The notes beneath the pieces were generated by a model, which saw only the letters and a list, made by a program, of their open reading frames with translations, did not search any database and was not told where the DNA came from. The position numbers were made by a program, and so were the translations under genes. From positions 2,180,001 through 2,244,000 of the forward strand of contig CP158972.1 in the NCBI GenBank assembly GCA_040429635.1: DNA of 64,000 nucleotides, in the 5' to 3' direction. This document shows, piece after piece, positions 29,601 to 36,587 of this stretch. Position 1 is the first letter of the stretch. Every line of letters starts with the position of its first letter. This stretch comes from Tamlana crocina. Lineage in GTDB: Bacteria > Bacteroidota > Bacteroidia > Flavobacteriales > Flavobacteriaceae.

Positions 29601-30268
29601 ATATTAGAGAATATTTTAAAGAAGGAGGAGATTCTATACATAATGAATCTCGCAAAATGGAAAGTTATGTTTTAGCGTCAGGAGATATCAATATTTTAAA
29701 AGAGGTCTGTGTTAATTCTGATAATTGGGTATATTGGTCCGCTATTGGAATATTAGTAAAAAATAATTGGGAAAAAGAATTTTGTATTAAAAGAGCGTTG
29801 GAATATCTTAAATCCAATGAAGATAAGTTTAAGTCAGATGCTTTAAACGTATTATTACAATTAAATGACGATAACGCTATTGATTATTTAATAAAGTTTC
29901 TAAAAGACAACTCATTATCATCTTTAAGGTTTTTAAACAATAAGAACTTTTATAATATTAAAAATTATGAAAATTTAGATTCATTGTATTTCATTTTTTA
30001 TTCAGAAAATATTGACCGTATTGACTCTCATTTTGCTCGTTCATTTTACGATAATTTAATTTTGAGTCTTATTGAAAAAGAAGATGATAGTTTTAGTGAG
30101 ATTATGAAAATTTTGAACAAAATTAGGGAACAAATCAAAAAGGATAAATCTGATTTGTTTTATATTAATCTATTAATTAATGATGTACAAAATGCTTATA
30201 TTAATTCAAATTCTAAACCGTTTGAGTTAAAGAAAGCAATAATAAAAGCAAATAAAATATTAAATTGA
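26696..30268 (+). CDS. NACHT-type STAND NTPase with long alpha-rich C-terminal region
   Basis: 1190 residues, cytoplasmic. Walker A GNPGIGKTT is at 44-52. Walker B is FILDGLDEI at 103-111, with the DGxDE form typical of NACHT. A sensor arginine follows in ISCR (Arg140). NSPFFLDLF (193-201) and FIHRQIQEYLVAK (297-309) match the NACHT helical/winged-helix part. Only about 40 residues precede Walker A, so there is no fused effector. Residues about 320-1190 are mostly helical by composition; about 990-1110 look like HEAT-type repeats, suited to ligand sensing. Bacterial NACHT and other STAND proteins are known antiphage sensors. With the coupled phosphoesterase gene upstream this suggests a sensor NTPase with an effector in trans. 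Extremely AT-rich: two sampled 60-base lines have 11-12 G+C. Confidence 0.88.
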   Translation: MNHYEKRYITHFGGNNLSSLFDDDVSDLTLLQSLNNNSKIVLLGNPGIGKTTELKNLFSELWKVKDSSGIVPLFIDLKYFRKGDNFYDFIQFKEWKELPQVIFILDGLDEIVDIQDFISTFETFIQDNSDINIKYVISCRTNIYDKYLIQITDFEIYFLKSLTFGQAKSILKNKYDIVLPFQYNNDEFIDALNSPFFLDLFAEYFIEKGKYPESYSEIWDLYINQIIDRDKEKFKKRGIINKHRIIHSLKTVAVVNEIMQRNFTTDEDLYKILNENYEDLIENSLIVKDNETKKWSFIHRQIQEYLVAKSLIDISFNEILDFIKIENINAIHPSIFNSLAFTIDLLDPQKDIYNQLIDWLKKNQVDVLFKSDSNRFNDILKVDVFQSYFRQECIDKTLWINTNKTFEVKEIAEFGNNRDNFLYLKNIISDSLYHFRVRYSAIELITYFDIPIDLKNEFKSFLLSLLKQKDIEAGIKSQIIKCIIYQELHTDKIYFDMIFKSQHKETNKEVNRSILSLIETQLNIDEYYSYIKEEFLRAHNLLPRSDSDEVIRGNRYIVESLVLKLQNPNNFIEIAKYYFDSKINITDYNNITEQFINKCIFFIKNDNNFLNQFLDSVKKELKYLVREDLFYKIIKDSNEELKTIEHLLNRDSFKDTSYFIAKIVNEESINLLVEFILSNTIDINEVERFRNFIGNINSRNVAKILNDKLIDNGFVFKEEVVTEEQSIESRKKYKLQLQDNIDILFNSERFLEEIKEVFSINEEIDNQTLRKIENKWYEENGAWNFINSKISFLSHLLFQYRYQTINFTIVEKALDDKSIVLSKLQSLIERYKSSLWDYNLSVEQKKLIEDWVKNIASKINFNEIIKLHSTGSYSYHKDFLKLKTVFYFKQLLNIVLPQNFLLESIRFFELDKSSEPDDNFLQLKKDINNDEVFNNKIVENIKEGNLFSFSLSKHIAYAIQEKLESSYIYIREYFKEGGDSIHNESRKMESYVLASGDINILKEVCVNSDNWVYWSAIGILVKNNWEKEFCIKRALEYLKSNEDKFKSDALNVLLQLNDDNAIDYLIKFLKDNSLSSLRFLNNKNFYNIKNYENLDSLYFIFYSENIDRIDSHFARSFYDNLILSLIEKEDDSFSEIMKILNKIREQIKKDKSDLFYINLLINDVQNAYINSNSKPFELKKAIIKANKILN

Positions 30269-30310
30269 CAACTCTCTAGCCATTCCACACACATTATGCT
30301 TCCCTCCTAT

Positions 30311-30335
30311 ACTTCGACTTCGCTCAGCACAGGTT
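30311..30335. repeat. Repeat fragment at the right flank of the island
   Basis: ACTTCGACTTCGCTCAGCAC followed by AGGTT resembles one arm of the common CTTCGACTCCGCTCAG intergenic repeat of Bacteroidota. Only one arm is present. It lies 43 bases after the NACHT stop. Confidence 0.5.
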
Positions 30336-30392
30336 AATTGCATAATAAGTGTTCCATTAACATTGCAAAGAAAGTTTTGGGCATACTACAAT

Positions 30393-30572
30393 TTACTTAT
30401 CCTTCCTTTTATGTTTTTTCCAAAATATATACAACAATATGACTAATATGGGTAAAACAATAAATACTATTATTTCAAAGGGATTTGAAAAGTCTAAGGG
30501 CTTGTTATTGTCCGGGTTTGGGATATCTGTAGGTATTTGAAGCACAAATAACAATTTGAATATAAAAAGCAT
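30393..30572 (-). CDS. Small membrane protein, 59 residues
   Basis: Read directly from the minus strand: ATG at 30570-30572, TAA at 30393-30395. It has an N-terminal hydrophobic stretch (MLFIFKLLFVLQ), a polar proline- and aspartate-rich middle (PTDIPNPDNNKPLDFSNP), a membrane helix (about 34-50) and a basic end (WKKHKRKDK). I recall very similar short proteins across Flavobacteriaceae, often mislabelled adenylosuccinate synthetase; it has no relation to that enzyme. Its base composition is nearer the chromosomal background, so it probably marks the right edge of the island. Function unknown. Confidence 0.75.
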   Translation of the reverse strand: MLFIFKLLFVLQIPTDIPNPDNNKPLDFSNPFEIIVFIVLPILVILLYIFWKKHKRKDK

Positions 30573-30717
30573 ACTTTTTAGTTTTTAATTATGGTTTAAA
30601 TGATACTTAAAATTAGTGATTTTTTATGGCGCGGTGTTGCGTTTTTTAGAGGATTAAAAAATTAACCTCAGGTACCCATGCCCAAACCCACATAAATACT
30701 TATTTTCGCGCCCGATT

Positions 30718-31617
30718 ATGTGGATGTATTTAGGGCTTTTGGCCGCACTTTTTTTAGGATTGCACAATTTGTGCAAAAAACATGCCGTACAGGGTAACGA
30801 GGTGTATCCGGTATTGTTTGGTACGGTGTCGAGTGGTTTTGTGTTTTTAGCTGTATTTTATTTATGGGCAATGGTTTATCCCGAGTATGCCGCGGCGCAT
30901 GGGTTGCAGTTTCAGGATATCGGTTGGCAAACACATGGCTATATTTTTATTAAGTCGGCCATCATGGCTTGTTCGTGGGTGTTGGCCTATGTCGCCTTAA
31001 AACATTTGCCTATTACTATTGTAACGCCCATTCGGTCTGCTGGACCGTTTTTTACCTTTATTGGCGCCATGCTTATTTATCAAGAGCGCCCTAACCTACT
31101 GCAATGGCTTGGGTTTTTCCTGATTATTTTTTCCATGATTTTGTATTCCAAAATAGGAAAAAAAGAAGGCATCATCTTTAAAAATAACCGTTGGATTTTA
31201 GCCATAGTGGTCGCTACGTTTTTGGGTGCCAGTAGCGGACTCTACGATAAGTTTTTAATACAAAGTTTAAGTCTAAACCCGCAAACCCTACAGTTTTGGT
31301 TCTGTTTTTACACCGTGTTTATTTTGCTGGTTATTTTGAGTATTACTTTTTTTCCGAAGCCCGAAAAACGCAAGGCATTTAAATTCAGGTGGAGTATTAT
31401 TGCCGTTGGTGTTTTGTTACAGGCCGCGGACTATTTCTACTTTAAAGCGCTGCAAGACCCCGAGGCTTTAATTATGTTGCTTTCGGCCATTAAGCGGAGT
31501 CAGATTTTAATTGCCGTAGTTGTAGGTGGTTTGGTGTTTAAGGAACACAATAAGCGTAAAAAATTGGTGCCGCTGTGTGGCATAATGCTGGGGGTGTTTT
31601 TGATTTTGTATTCTTAA
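30718..31617 (+). CDS. EamA family (DMT superfamily) transporter
   Basis: 299 residues with about ten membrane helices in two EamA halves. The first ends near VTPIRSAGPFFTFIGAMLIYQERP, with the conserved last-helix E-R-P; the second spans about 158-299 and ends with LIAVVVGGLVFKEHNKRKK. Substrate unknown. It is a single gene after the island; two palindromic repeats follow it. Confidence 0.82.
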   Translation: MWMYLGLLAALFLGLHNLCKKHAVQGNEVYPVLFGTVSSGFVFLAVFYLWAMVYPEYAAAHGLQFQDIGWQTHGYIFIKSAIMACSWVLAYVALKHLPITIVTPIRSAGPFFTFIGAMLIYQERPNLLQWLGFFLIIFSMILYSKIGKKEGIIFKNNRWILAIVVATFLGASSGLYDKFLIQSLSLNPQTLQFWFCFYTVFILLVILSITFFPKPEKRKAFKFRWSIIAVGVLLQAADYFYFKALQDPEALIMLLSAIKRSQILIAVVVGGLVFKEHNKRKKLVPLCGIMLGVFLILYS

Positions 31618-31639
31618 AACTTAGCGACAACCGAAAAAC

Positions 31640-31724
31640 CGTCATTACGAAGGAAGTATGACTGAAGTAATCTGTTTATTCAGAGTTCCATTCATGAGAT
31701 TGCTTCACTTGGTTCGCAATGACG
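31640..31724. repeat. Palindromic repeat, family B, copy 1
   Basis: Left arm starts CGTCATTACGAAGGAAGTAT; right arm ends TTCACTTGGTTCGCAATGACG. The arms are imperfect inverted repeats around about 25 bases. A second copy follows at 31767-31853. Confidence 0.8.
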
Positions 31725-31766
31725 GAAGCTTTATGTTTTCGTTTTAATTCGAAATAATCAATCAAA

Positions 31767-31853
31767 CGTCATTACGAGGGAAGTATGACTGAAGTAATCT
31801 GTTAATTTAGGGTTTCCTTTTCATGAGATTGCTTCACTTTGTTCGCAATGACG
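31767..31853. repeat. Palindromic repeat, family B, copy 2
   Basis: Nearly the same sequence as copy 1: left arm CGTCATTACGAGGGAAGTAT, right arm ending TTCACTTTGTTCGCAATGACG, same orientation, 42 bases after copy 1. Confidence 0.8.
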
Positions 31854-31887
31854 GAAATCTCTGTTTTTTTCGTTTTATAACAATAGT

Positions 31888-31918
31888 AAAAAAGCAAGGT
31901 TCTAGACCTTGCTTTTTT
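31888..31918 (-). terminator. Strong terminator downstream of the VOC gene
   Basis: 13-bp perfect stem AAAAAAGCAAGGT / ACCTTGCTTTTTT with a 5-base loop, A-tract and T-tract on both sides, 17 bases past the VOC stop. It can also serve the EamA gene on the other strand. Confidence 0.88.
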
Positions 31919-31934
31919 AAATGAGAACTCGTTG

Positions 31935-32339
31935 TTAATCTTTTTTGTAATTGACCATCCAACTGATATTGAATTGGTCTGAACATCTACCATAGCAGGC
32001 ATTCCAGGGCATATCCTGAAACGCTGTATGAACTTTACCTTTCTCACTAAGTTTTGTAAATATATCCTTAGCTTTCTCTTTCGAATCGACGTCTATGCTC
32101 ACGCTTATATTTGAACCATTGGTGAGTGGTGTATCTGGTGAGGCGTCATAAGCCATCAAATGAAAACCACTTCCCTTCAATTCTGCATGTTGAAGTTTTT
32201 TCCGGTAATGCTCTGGAATATCCGTCTGAACATCCTCATAGGTTTGTTCATTAATAATATTGCCCCCTAAAATAGATTTATAATGCTCTAGGGCATTTTT
32301 ACAGTCGCCATTAAATGCTAAATATGGTTGTACTCTCAT
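31935..32339 (-). CDS. VOC family protein (PhnB-like)
   Basis: 134 residues: VQPYLAFNGDCKNALEHYKSI at the start, GSGFHLMAYDASPD in the middle, and MPWNACYGRCSDQFNISWMVNY at the end, the usual pattern of PhnB/DUF3861-like VOC proteins. Role not established; the family includes glyoxalase-fold enzymes and binding proteins. It follows the peroxiredoxin-like gene by 36 bases on the same strand, and a terminator lies after it, so the two form a small operon. Confidence 0.85.
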   Translation of the reverse strand: MRVQPYLAFNGDCKNALEHYKSILGGNIINEQTYEDVQTDIPEHYRKKLQHAELKGSGFHLMAYDASPDTPLTNGSNISVSIDVDSKEKAKDIFTKLSEKGKVHTAFQDMPWNACYGRCSDQFNISWMVNYKKD

Positions 32340-32375
32340 GTCTTTACTTTTTTAATTGTTAGTTACTTTTCTTTA

Positions 32376-32882
32376 CTATGCTTCTCCTCTTGCAGGGTAG
32401 TCTTCTTTTAAAATATAGTCAACTCCTCTAAGCACATCATTGAAATCAGGCCTTCCAAAAGGCATGGATTGTATCGATTGCCAGTAAACGGTATGTTCTG
32501 GCGTCAAAAGAAAAAGCCCAGGTTCCGCAAAGTGATTTGGCTCATCATTAATGCCTTTAGAAATGAACAATCCCCAATTTTTGGCCTCGTCAATAGGCAA
32601 GCCATATCCAATAGGAATATCGGAAATATTCCATTCTTGGTACGTAGTCTTGGCTGCGGATTCTGTATCTGTACTGATGGCGATGATGTTAATACCACGA
32701 TCCTTAAACTTGGATAGCTTTGCTTGAAGTTCTTCTAGCTGTTTTTTGCATATCGGGCAATGCTGACCTCGATAAAATAAAATCAAGTTAAAATGCTCCG
32801 GATTTTGCTCTCTGAGCGTCCAAGTGGTATCGTTCACTAATTTTATTGATAATTCAGGTGCTGTTTCTCTAGGTTTTATCAT
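32376..32882 (-). CDS. Peroxiredoxin-like AhpC/TSA family protein
   Basis: 168 residues of thioredoxin fold. The redox-active motif is RGQHCPICKKQL with Cys42 and Cys45, a CxxC form instead of the classic PxxxTxxC of peroxiredoxins. It is more like the subgroup sometimes called peroxiredoxin-like 2. Expected to reduce peroxides or act as a thiol oxidoreductase in the cytoplasm; no signal peptide. First gene of the pair with the VOC gene. Confidence 0.82.
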   Translation of the reverse strand: MIKPRETAPELSIKLVNDTTWTLREQNPEHFNLILFYRGQHCPICKKQLEELQAKLSKFKDRGINIIAISTDTESAAKTTYQEWNISDIPIGYGLPIDEAKNWGLFISKGINDEPNHFAEPGLFLLTPEHTVYWQSIQSMPFGRPDFNDVLRGVDYILKEDYPARGEA

Positions 32883-33061
32883 GTATATTTAATTTTATTT
32901 TTAATATACAATCTCCATCCTGAATGTATTGACGCTAATCGTTCATAAATTGACTTGAATGGTTTTCATTGATATCTTTCTGTGAACTCATGGGTTTTAA
33001 ATAGGTCTGCTTCAACACACTTGAATATGAAGTCTATAGTAATCAAATGAAGAACTCACAT

Positions 33062-33727
33062 TTATTCCTCAACCACCAAATGCGATTTTGGTAATCCCAT
33101 TTTGTAAAGATTGGCTTCCACGGATTCCATCATGGGTGGTGGCCCACAGAGGTACACGGGTTTACTGACTTCGAGATTGTGTTTTTCCAAAAAAGCTTTA
33201 TCTATAAATCCGTGGGCATAATCGCTGTGTTCTTCTTCCGAAAGAATTAAGTGTAGGTCGTTGCCCAACCAAGCTTCTAAATTGTTTTTGTAAATGATGT
33301 CCCGTTCTTCGTTATTACTAAAAAATAGTTGGTTGCCTTGTAATTTCCCCTTTTGCTTTAAATCTTTCAGTATGGCAATAAAAGGGGTGACCCCTGCTCC
33401 ACCGGCAATAAACGCGCCTTTTCCCTTGTATTGAATAGCGCCCCAAGCATCACCGATTAATAATTGGTCGCCCACCTGTAATTTTTCAAGCTGCTCGGTA
33501 ACGCCGTTGTGTGACGGGTAGACCTTTATGGTAAATTCCAATTCTTTGTCCACAGGTAAATTGGTAAAGGTAAATGGTCGTTTTTTATCGGCCCAACCGG
33601 GTTTGTCGATAGACAGTTCCGTGGCTTGCCCTGGTGTAAATTGATAGCCTTTGGGCTTATCGGTTACCAAATGCAGAACGTTGTGGTTAACATGTTCTAT
33701 TTTTCGGAGTGTGACTTTATGTTCCAT
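33062..33727 (-). CDS. Flavodoxin reductase-like FAD/NAD-binding oxidoreductase
   Basis: 221 residues. The FAD domain covers about 1-98 with KRPFTFTNLP as the flavin-binding R-P-F-T motif. The NAD domain has FIAGGAGVTPFIAIL near 107 and CGPPPMMESVE near 194. There is no ferredoxin domain, so it is a bare reductase module that transfers electrons between NAD(P)H and a partner not encoded nearby. 179 bases upstream lie without a gene. The MscS gene follows on the same strand further upstream. Confidence 0.85.
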   Translation of the reverse strand: MEHKVTLRKIEHVNHNVLHLVTDKPKGYQFTPGQATELSIDKPGWADKKRPFTFTNLPVDKELEFTIKVYPSHNGVTEQLEKLQVGDQLLIGDAWGAIQYKGKGAFIAGGAGVTPFIAILKDLKQKGKLQGNQLFFSNNEERDIIYKNNLEAWLGNDLHLILSEEEHSDYAHGFIDKAFLEKHNLEVSKPVYLCGPPPMMESVEANLYKMGLPKSHLVVEE

Positions 33728-33772
33728 GATTTTGTTTTTTTATAATTTGAATAGTGAGTTTAGCTAAATTTA

Positions 33773-34690
33773 TTATTCTGTTTGTTCATCCGGAGAATCG
33801 GTAAGTACACGTAATGGAATGTCTTCTTCGTTTCCGTAAAGTTTCAACTCTTTAATATCGGCAGGCAGGTTGAAGCCTTCTTTTTCGAGGGTTTCTTTAA
33901 TCTGTCTCATCAAGTTTCCGCGGACTACGATTGCCGATTTTCGGTAATCGAACGTATCCACCCAAAAGAAAATTTTGAGATTAACGGTACTGGCAGCCAA
34001 TTCGTCTTCGTAAACAAAATTTTCGTGTTCGTCGTCATTCACGATGTAGTCGTTTTTATCCAATATTTGCTGAATAATGTTTTTGGCACTTTCAATGTCA
34101 TCTTCATAGCCTATGCCAACAACAAATTCATTTCTAAAGAAACCATCTGCAGTATAATTTTCTACTGGTTTGGTCAATACATCGCTGTTAGGAACGTAAA
34201 TATCGCGACCATCGAACGATTTCATGTGCATATATCGAAAATTCAGTCCTTTTATTTTACCAAAAAACTCATCCACCTTAACCGTGTCGTTGACGTTAAA
34301 CGGACGATTGAAAGCCAGGATAATACCAGCCAAAAAGTTTTTTCCAATATCCTGAAAGGCAAAACCTAAAATAATGGCCGCCCCACCAGCAGCAGTAAGT
34401 ATTCCTGTAGCCACACCGTTCAAGCCCGCTACCCGAAGTGCCAACAATACTGCAATTACGATTAAAACCAATTTAATGGCTTGAGCTAAAAATTTAGCCA
34501 TTAGAGGATCTTCGGCTTTCTTTAAAATTCGTTTCTTATATAAATTGGTGAGTAATTGGGCGATTAGAATCCCCAAAATAATCACAAAAATACCCAAGGC
34601 TATTCTTGGCAAAACTTCAATAAAACTTTCGTAATAATTGCTTATGGATTTAGTAATGGTTTCGGCAGTAGATTGTAAAACTAAGAGCAT
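33773..34690 (-). CDS. Small-conductance mechanosensitive channel (MscS family)
   Basis: 305 residues: three membrane helices in about 25-125, with the glycine/alanine-rich pore helix AAGGAAIILGFAFQDIGKNF near 105-125, then the beta domain (NDTVKVDEFFGKIKGLNFRYM) and the alpha/beta C-terminal domain. Opens on membrane tension to release osmolytes. It lies 45 bases before the flavin reductase gene on the same strand; a functional link is unlikely. Confidence 0.9.
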   Translation of the reverse strand: MLLVLQSTAETITKSISNYYESFIEVLPRIALGIFVIILGILIAQLLTNLYKKRILKKAEDPLMAKFLAQAIKLVLIVIAVLLALRVAGLNGVATGILTAAGGAAIILGFAFQDIGKNFLAGIILAFNRPFNVNDTVKVDEFFGKIKGLNFRYMHMKSFDGRDIYVPNSDVLTKPVENYTADGFFRNEFVVGIGYEDDIESAKNIIQQILDKNDYIVNDDEHENFVYEDELAASTVNLKIFFWVDTFDYRKSAIVVRGNLMRQIKETLEKEGFNLPADIKELKLYGNEEDIPLRVLTDSPDEQTE

Positions 34691-34840
34691 GGTACAGAAT
34701 TTTTGTTCAACTTTTATAAAAATAAAACTTCTTTTCCTCCTCTTTTAACTTAAAAGCGGTAAAGACTATTCCAAATGATATTTGGAGCAAAACAGGACAT
34801 ATTGGTAGCGAATAAGTCAACTGATTTTATGGGTTCTGGT

Positions 34841-34848
34841 TAACTTTG
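34841..34848 (+). promoter_or_regulatory. Probable -7 box of the HPF gene
   Basis: TAACTTTG fits TAnnTTTG, 17 bases before the ATG at 34866. No TTG at normal spacing. Confidence 0.45.
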
Positions 34849-34865
34849 AGTAAAACCATAAAATT

Positions 34866-35171
34866 ATGAACCATATTATATTTGAATACCACGACGTGGC
34901 GGCAAGTGAGACTTTGGAAAACCACACCAGAAAACGTTTGGAAAGCATTTTTACCAACTTTGAATTTGTAAACCGTGCCGATGTGTTTTTTAAGGCCGAA
35001 AACACAACTTCAGATGAAACAGGAAAGAAATGTGGCATCAGGCTAAGTGCACCTGGGCCAAGATTGTTTGCTGAAGCTTCACATGGTAATTTTAAAGACG
35101 CTGTAAATGAATCGGTCACTGAATTGACTAGACAGCTTAAAAAGCGTAAAGAGAAAATGAAAACACATTAA
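34866..35171 (+). CDS. Ribosome hibernation-promoting factor / RaiA family
   Basis: 101 residues, short form of HPF (S30AE/sigma-54 modulation family). It would bind the ribosome decoding region in stationary phase. HDVAASETLENHTRKRLESI at the N-terminus and KRKEKMKTH at the C-terminus fit the beta-alpha-beta-beta-beta-alpha fold. The usual length is about 95-110. The next gene starts 2 bases later, so they are co-transcribed. Confidence 0.85.
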   Translation: MNHIIFEYHDVAASETLENHTRKRLESIFTNFEFVNRADVFFKAENTTSDETGKKCGIRLSAPGPRLFAEASHGNFKDAVNESVTELTRQLKKRKEKMKTH

Positions 35172-35173
35172 TC

Positions 35174-35563
35174 ATGGGAGTATTTAGTGACGACAGCAGA
35201 GAAATTACCTGTGTGTACAATAGTGAAAATTACACCGATGTACAGACTTTGGCTTATTTACAAGCCTCTAAAAAGAGTCTATTGGAGATTGATATTTCCA
35301 AACAGCAGCTTACCGGTACGCAATGGGCAGAATTGTGTTCGCGTTTAGGTGTGACATTACAGGATATTATTAATGAAGATGAAGTTGAAGGCGATGTTTC
35401 CAGTTTTGACAACGACGATTGTATTACCATTTTACGAGAAAACCCAAAAGCACTGAATGGAGCCATTGTATTTACCCGGCACAAGGCCAAGCAGATAAAA
35501 AATCCTTCAACCGCTTTAAGCTTTATTGATAGTGATACGGGAAATGTTTCTCGAAATCCTTGA
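35174..35563 (+). CDS. ArsC/Spx-like thioredoxin-fold protein lacking the usual catalytic motif
   Basis: 129 residues. The order of features resembles arsenate reductase (ArsC/Spx) proteins: a first strand ITCVYNSENYTDVQTLAYLQ, then LTGTQWAELCSRLGVTLQDII, and ILRENPKALNGAIVFTRHKA in place of the family's L-x-x-x-P-x-L-I-x-R-P-I-V. One cysteine (Cys13) sits near the expected nucleophile, but the C-x-K-S-R pattern is absent, so arsenate reduction is unlikely. It follows HPF by 2 bases, hinting at a role in stationary phase or stress. Family assignment is by pattern only. Confidence 0.55.
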   Translation: MGVFSDDSREITCVYNSENYTDVQTLAYLQASKKSLLEIDISKQQLTGTQWAELCSRLGVTLQDIINEDEVEGDVSSFDNDDCITILRENPKALNGAIVFTRHKAKQIKNPSTALSFIDSDTGNVSRNP

Positions 35564-35585
35564 ATGACATTTTATTTTAAAACTA

Positions 35586-35611
35586 AAAAATCCCGTAAAA
35601 ACGGGATTTTT
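35586..35611 (+). terminator. Bidirectional terminator between HPF operon and CsbD gene
   Basis: 11-bp stem AAAAATCCCGT / ACGGGATTTTT with a 4-base loop, A- and T-tracts on the two sides, between convergent genes. Confidence 0.88.
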
Positions 35612-35634
35612 CTTTATCAAATGACTAATGGAGA

Positions 35635-35835
35635 TTAGTATTTTAGGTTATCTAAAAACTCGTTTACGCGTTGTTTGGATTCACCTGTACGTTTTTGAAT
35701 TTTTCCTAATAGTTCATCTTCCTTACCTTCTTTATAATCTAAATCATCATCGGTAAGTTCTCCCCATTTCTGTTTCAATTTTCCTTTGGCAATATTCCAA
35801 TTGCCTTTAGCTTTATCTTGCCATGGTTTGCTCAT
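35635..35835 (-). CDS. CsbD family stress protein
   Basis: 66 residues, highly charged: KPWQDKAKGNWNIAKGKLKQKWGELTDDDL is the CsbD signature, with a C-terminal helix GKIQKRTGESKQRV. Members are induced by general stress (sigma-B in Bacillus); the molecular role is unknown. Single gene, cytoplasmic. Confidence 0.88.
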   Translation of the reverse strand: MSKPWQDKAKGNWNIAKGKLKQKWGELTDDDLDYKEGKEDELLGKIQKRTGESKQRVNEFLDNLKY

Positions 35836-35943
35836 AATATTATAATTTTAAGGTTAAACAAATTATTCTTGTTTTGTATTTTAAAATTACTGAACATCAA
35901 TGGTTTGCTTTGTTTCAATCCATTCAAATATTGGCTCAAAAAT

Positions 35944-35978
35944 AAAAAAGCGCTCCAATTAAATTGGAGCACTTTTTT
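35944..35978 (-). terminator. Terminator of the SlyD gene
   Basis: 17-bp stem with one mismatch (AAAAAAGCGCTCCAATT / AATTGGAGCACTTTTTT), one-base loop, 22 bases beyond the SlyD stop. Confidence 0.85.
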
Positions 35979-36000
35979 ATTAATAATATGTGTTTGCTAA

Positions 36001-36429
36001 TTACTTAATAGCAATCAATTCCAGTTCAAAAACCAAATCCTGTCCGGCCAATGGATGGTTGGCGTCTACAACAATATGGTCGTCGTTTACTTCGGCAATT
36101 CTAAACTGTTGTTCACCACCGTCTGGCCTAGAGCCTACAAGCCCCATCCCTACTTCAGGTTTAATGCTTTCTGGAAGATCGGCAGTTGGTACTTTTTGAA
36201 ACAATTGCTCGTGTACTTCGCCATAGGCTTCTTCTTTAGCAATGGTTACGGTTTTCTTTTCACTTACGGCCATGTCTACCAAAGCTTTTTCAAAACCAGG
36301 GATAAGTTGCCCTTGTCCCAATTGAACTTGCAATGGTTCTCTTTCCAAGGAGCTATCAAATACCTGTCCGTTTGTTAATTTTCCAGTGTAATGCACCTCG
36401 ATGGTATCATTTGCCTTTACTTTACTCAT
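36001..36429 (-). CDS. FKBP-type peptidyl-prolyl isomerase (SlyD-like)
   Basis: 142 residues: EVHYTGKLTNGQVFDSS, then GQLIPGFEKALVDMAVSEKK, an IF-domain insertion at about 68-125 (YGEVHEQLFQKVPTADLP), and a return to the FKBP core. This is SlyD architecture without the long histidine-rich tail. Acts as folding helper in the cytoplasm. Promoter box TACCTTTG at 36458-36465; own terminator. Confidence 0.9.
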   Translation of the reverse strand: MSKVKANDTIEVHYTGKLTNGQVFDSSLEREPLQVQLGQGQLIPGFEKALVDMAVSEKKTVTIAKEEAYGEVHEQLFQKVPTADLPESIKPEVGMGLVGSRPDGGEQQFRIAEVNDDHIVVDANHPLAGQDLVFELELIAIK

Positions 36430-36457
36430 AATATCTTTTTAAATTTAAAAATTAGCA

Positions 36458-36465
36458 CAAAGGTA
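36458..36465 (-). promoter_or_regulatory. Probable -7 box of the SlyD gene
   Basis: Minus-strand TACCTTTG fits TAnnTTTG, 29 bases before the ATG. Confidence 0.5.
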
Positions 36466-36534
36466 TGATTCATAAAATGGTTGAAAGAATAAAACAGCAA
36501 TTCTTTTGAAAATGAATTCTTTGGACATAAAAAA

Positions 36535-36557
36535 CGCCAAGGCGATTTACCTTGGCG
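36535..36557 (-). terminator. Terminator of the dioxygenase-like gene
   Basis: 8-bp stem CGCCAAGG / CCTTGGCG with a 7-base loop, followed on the minus strand by TTTTTT. Confidence 0.78.
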
Positions 36558-36587
36558 ATTTTAGTTTAGTAAAGTTGGTTATATTTT

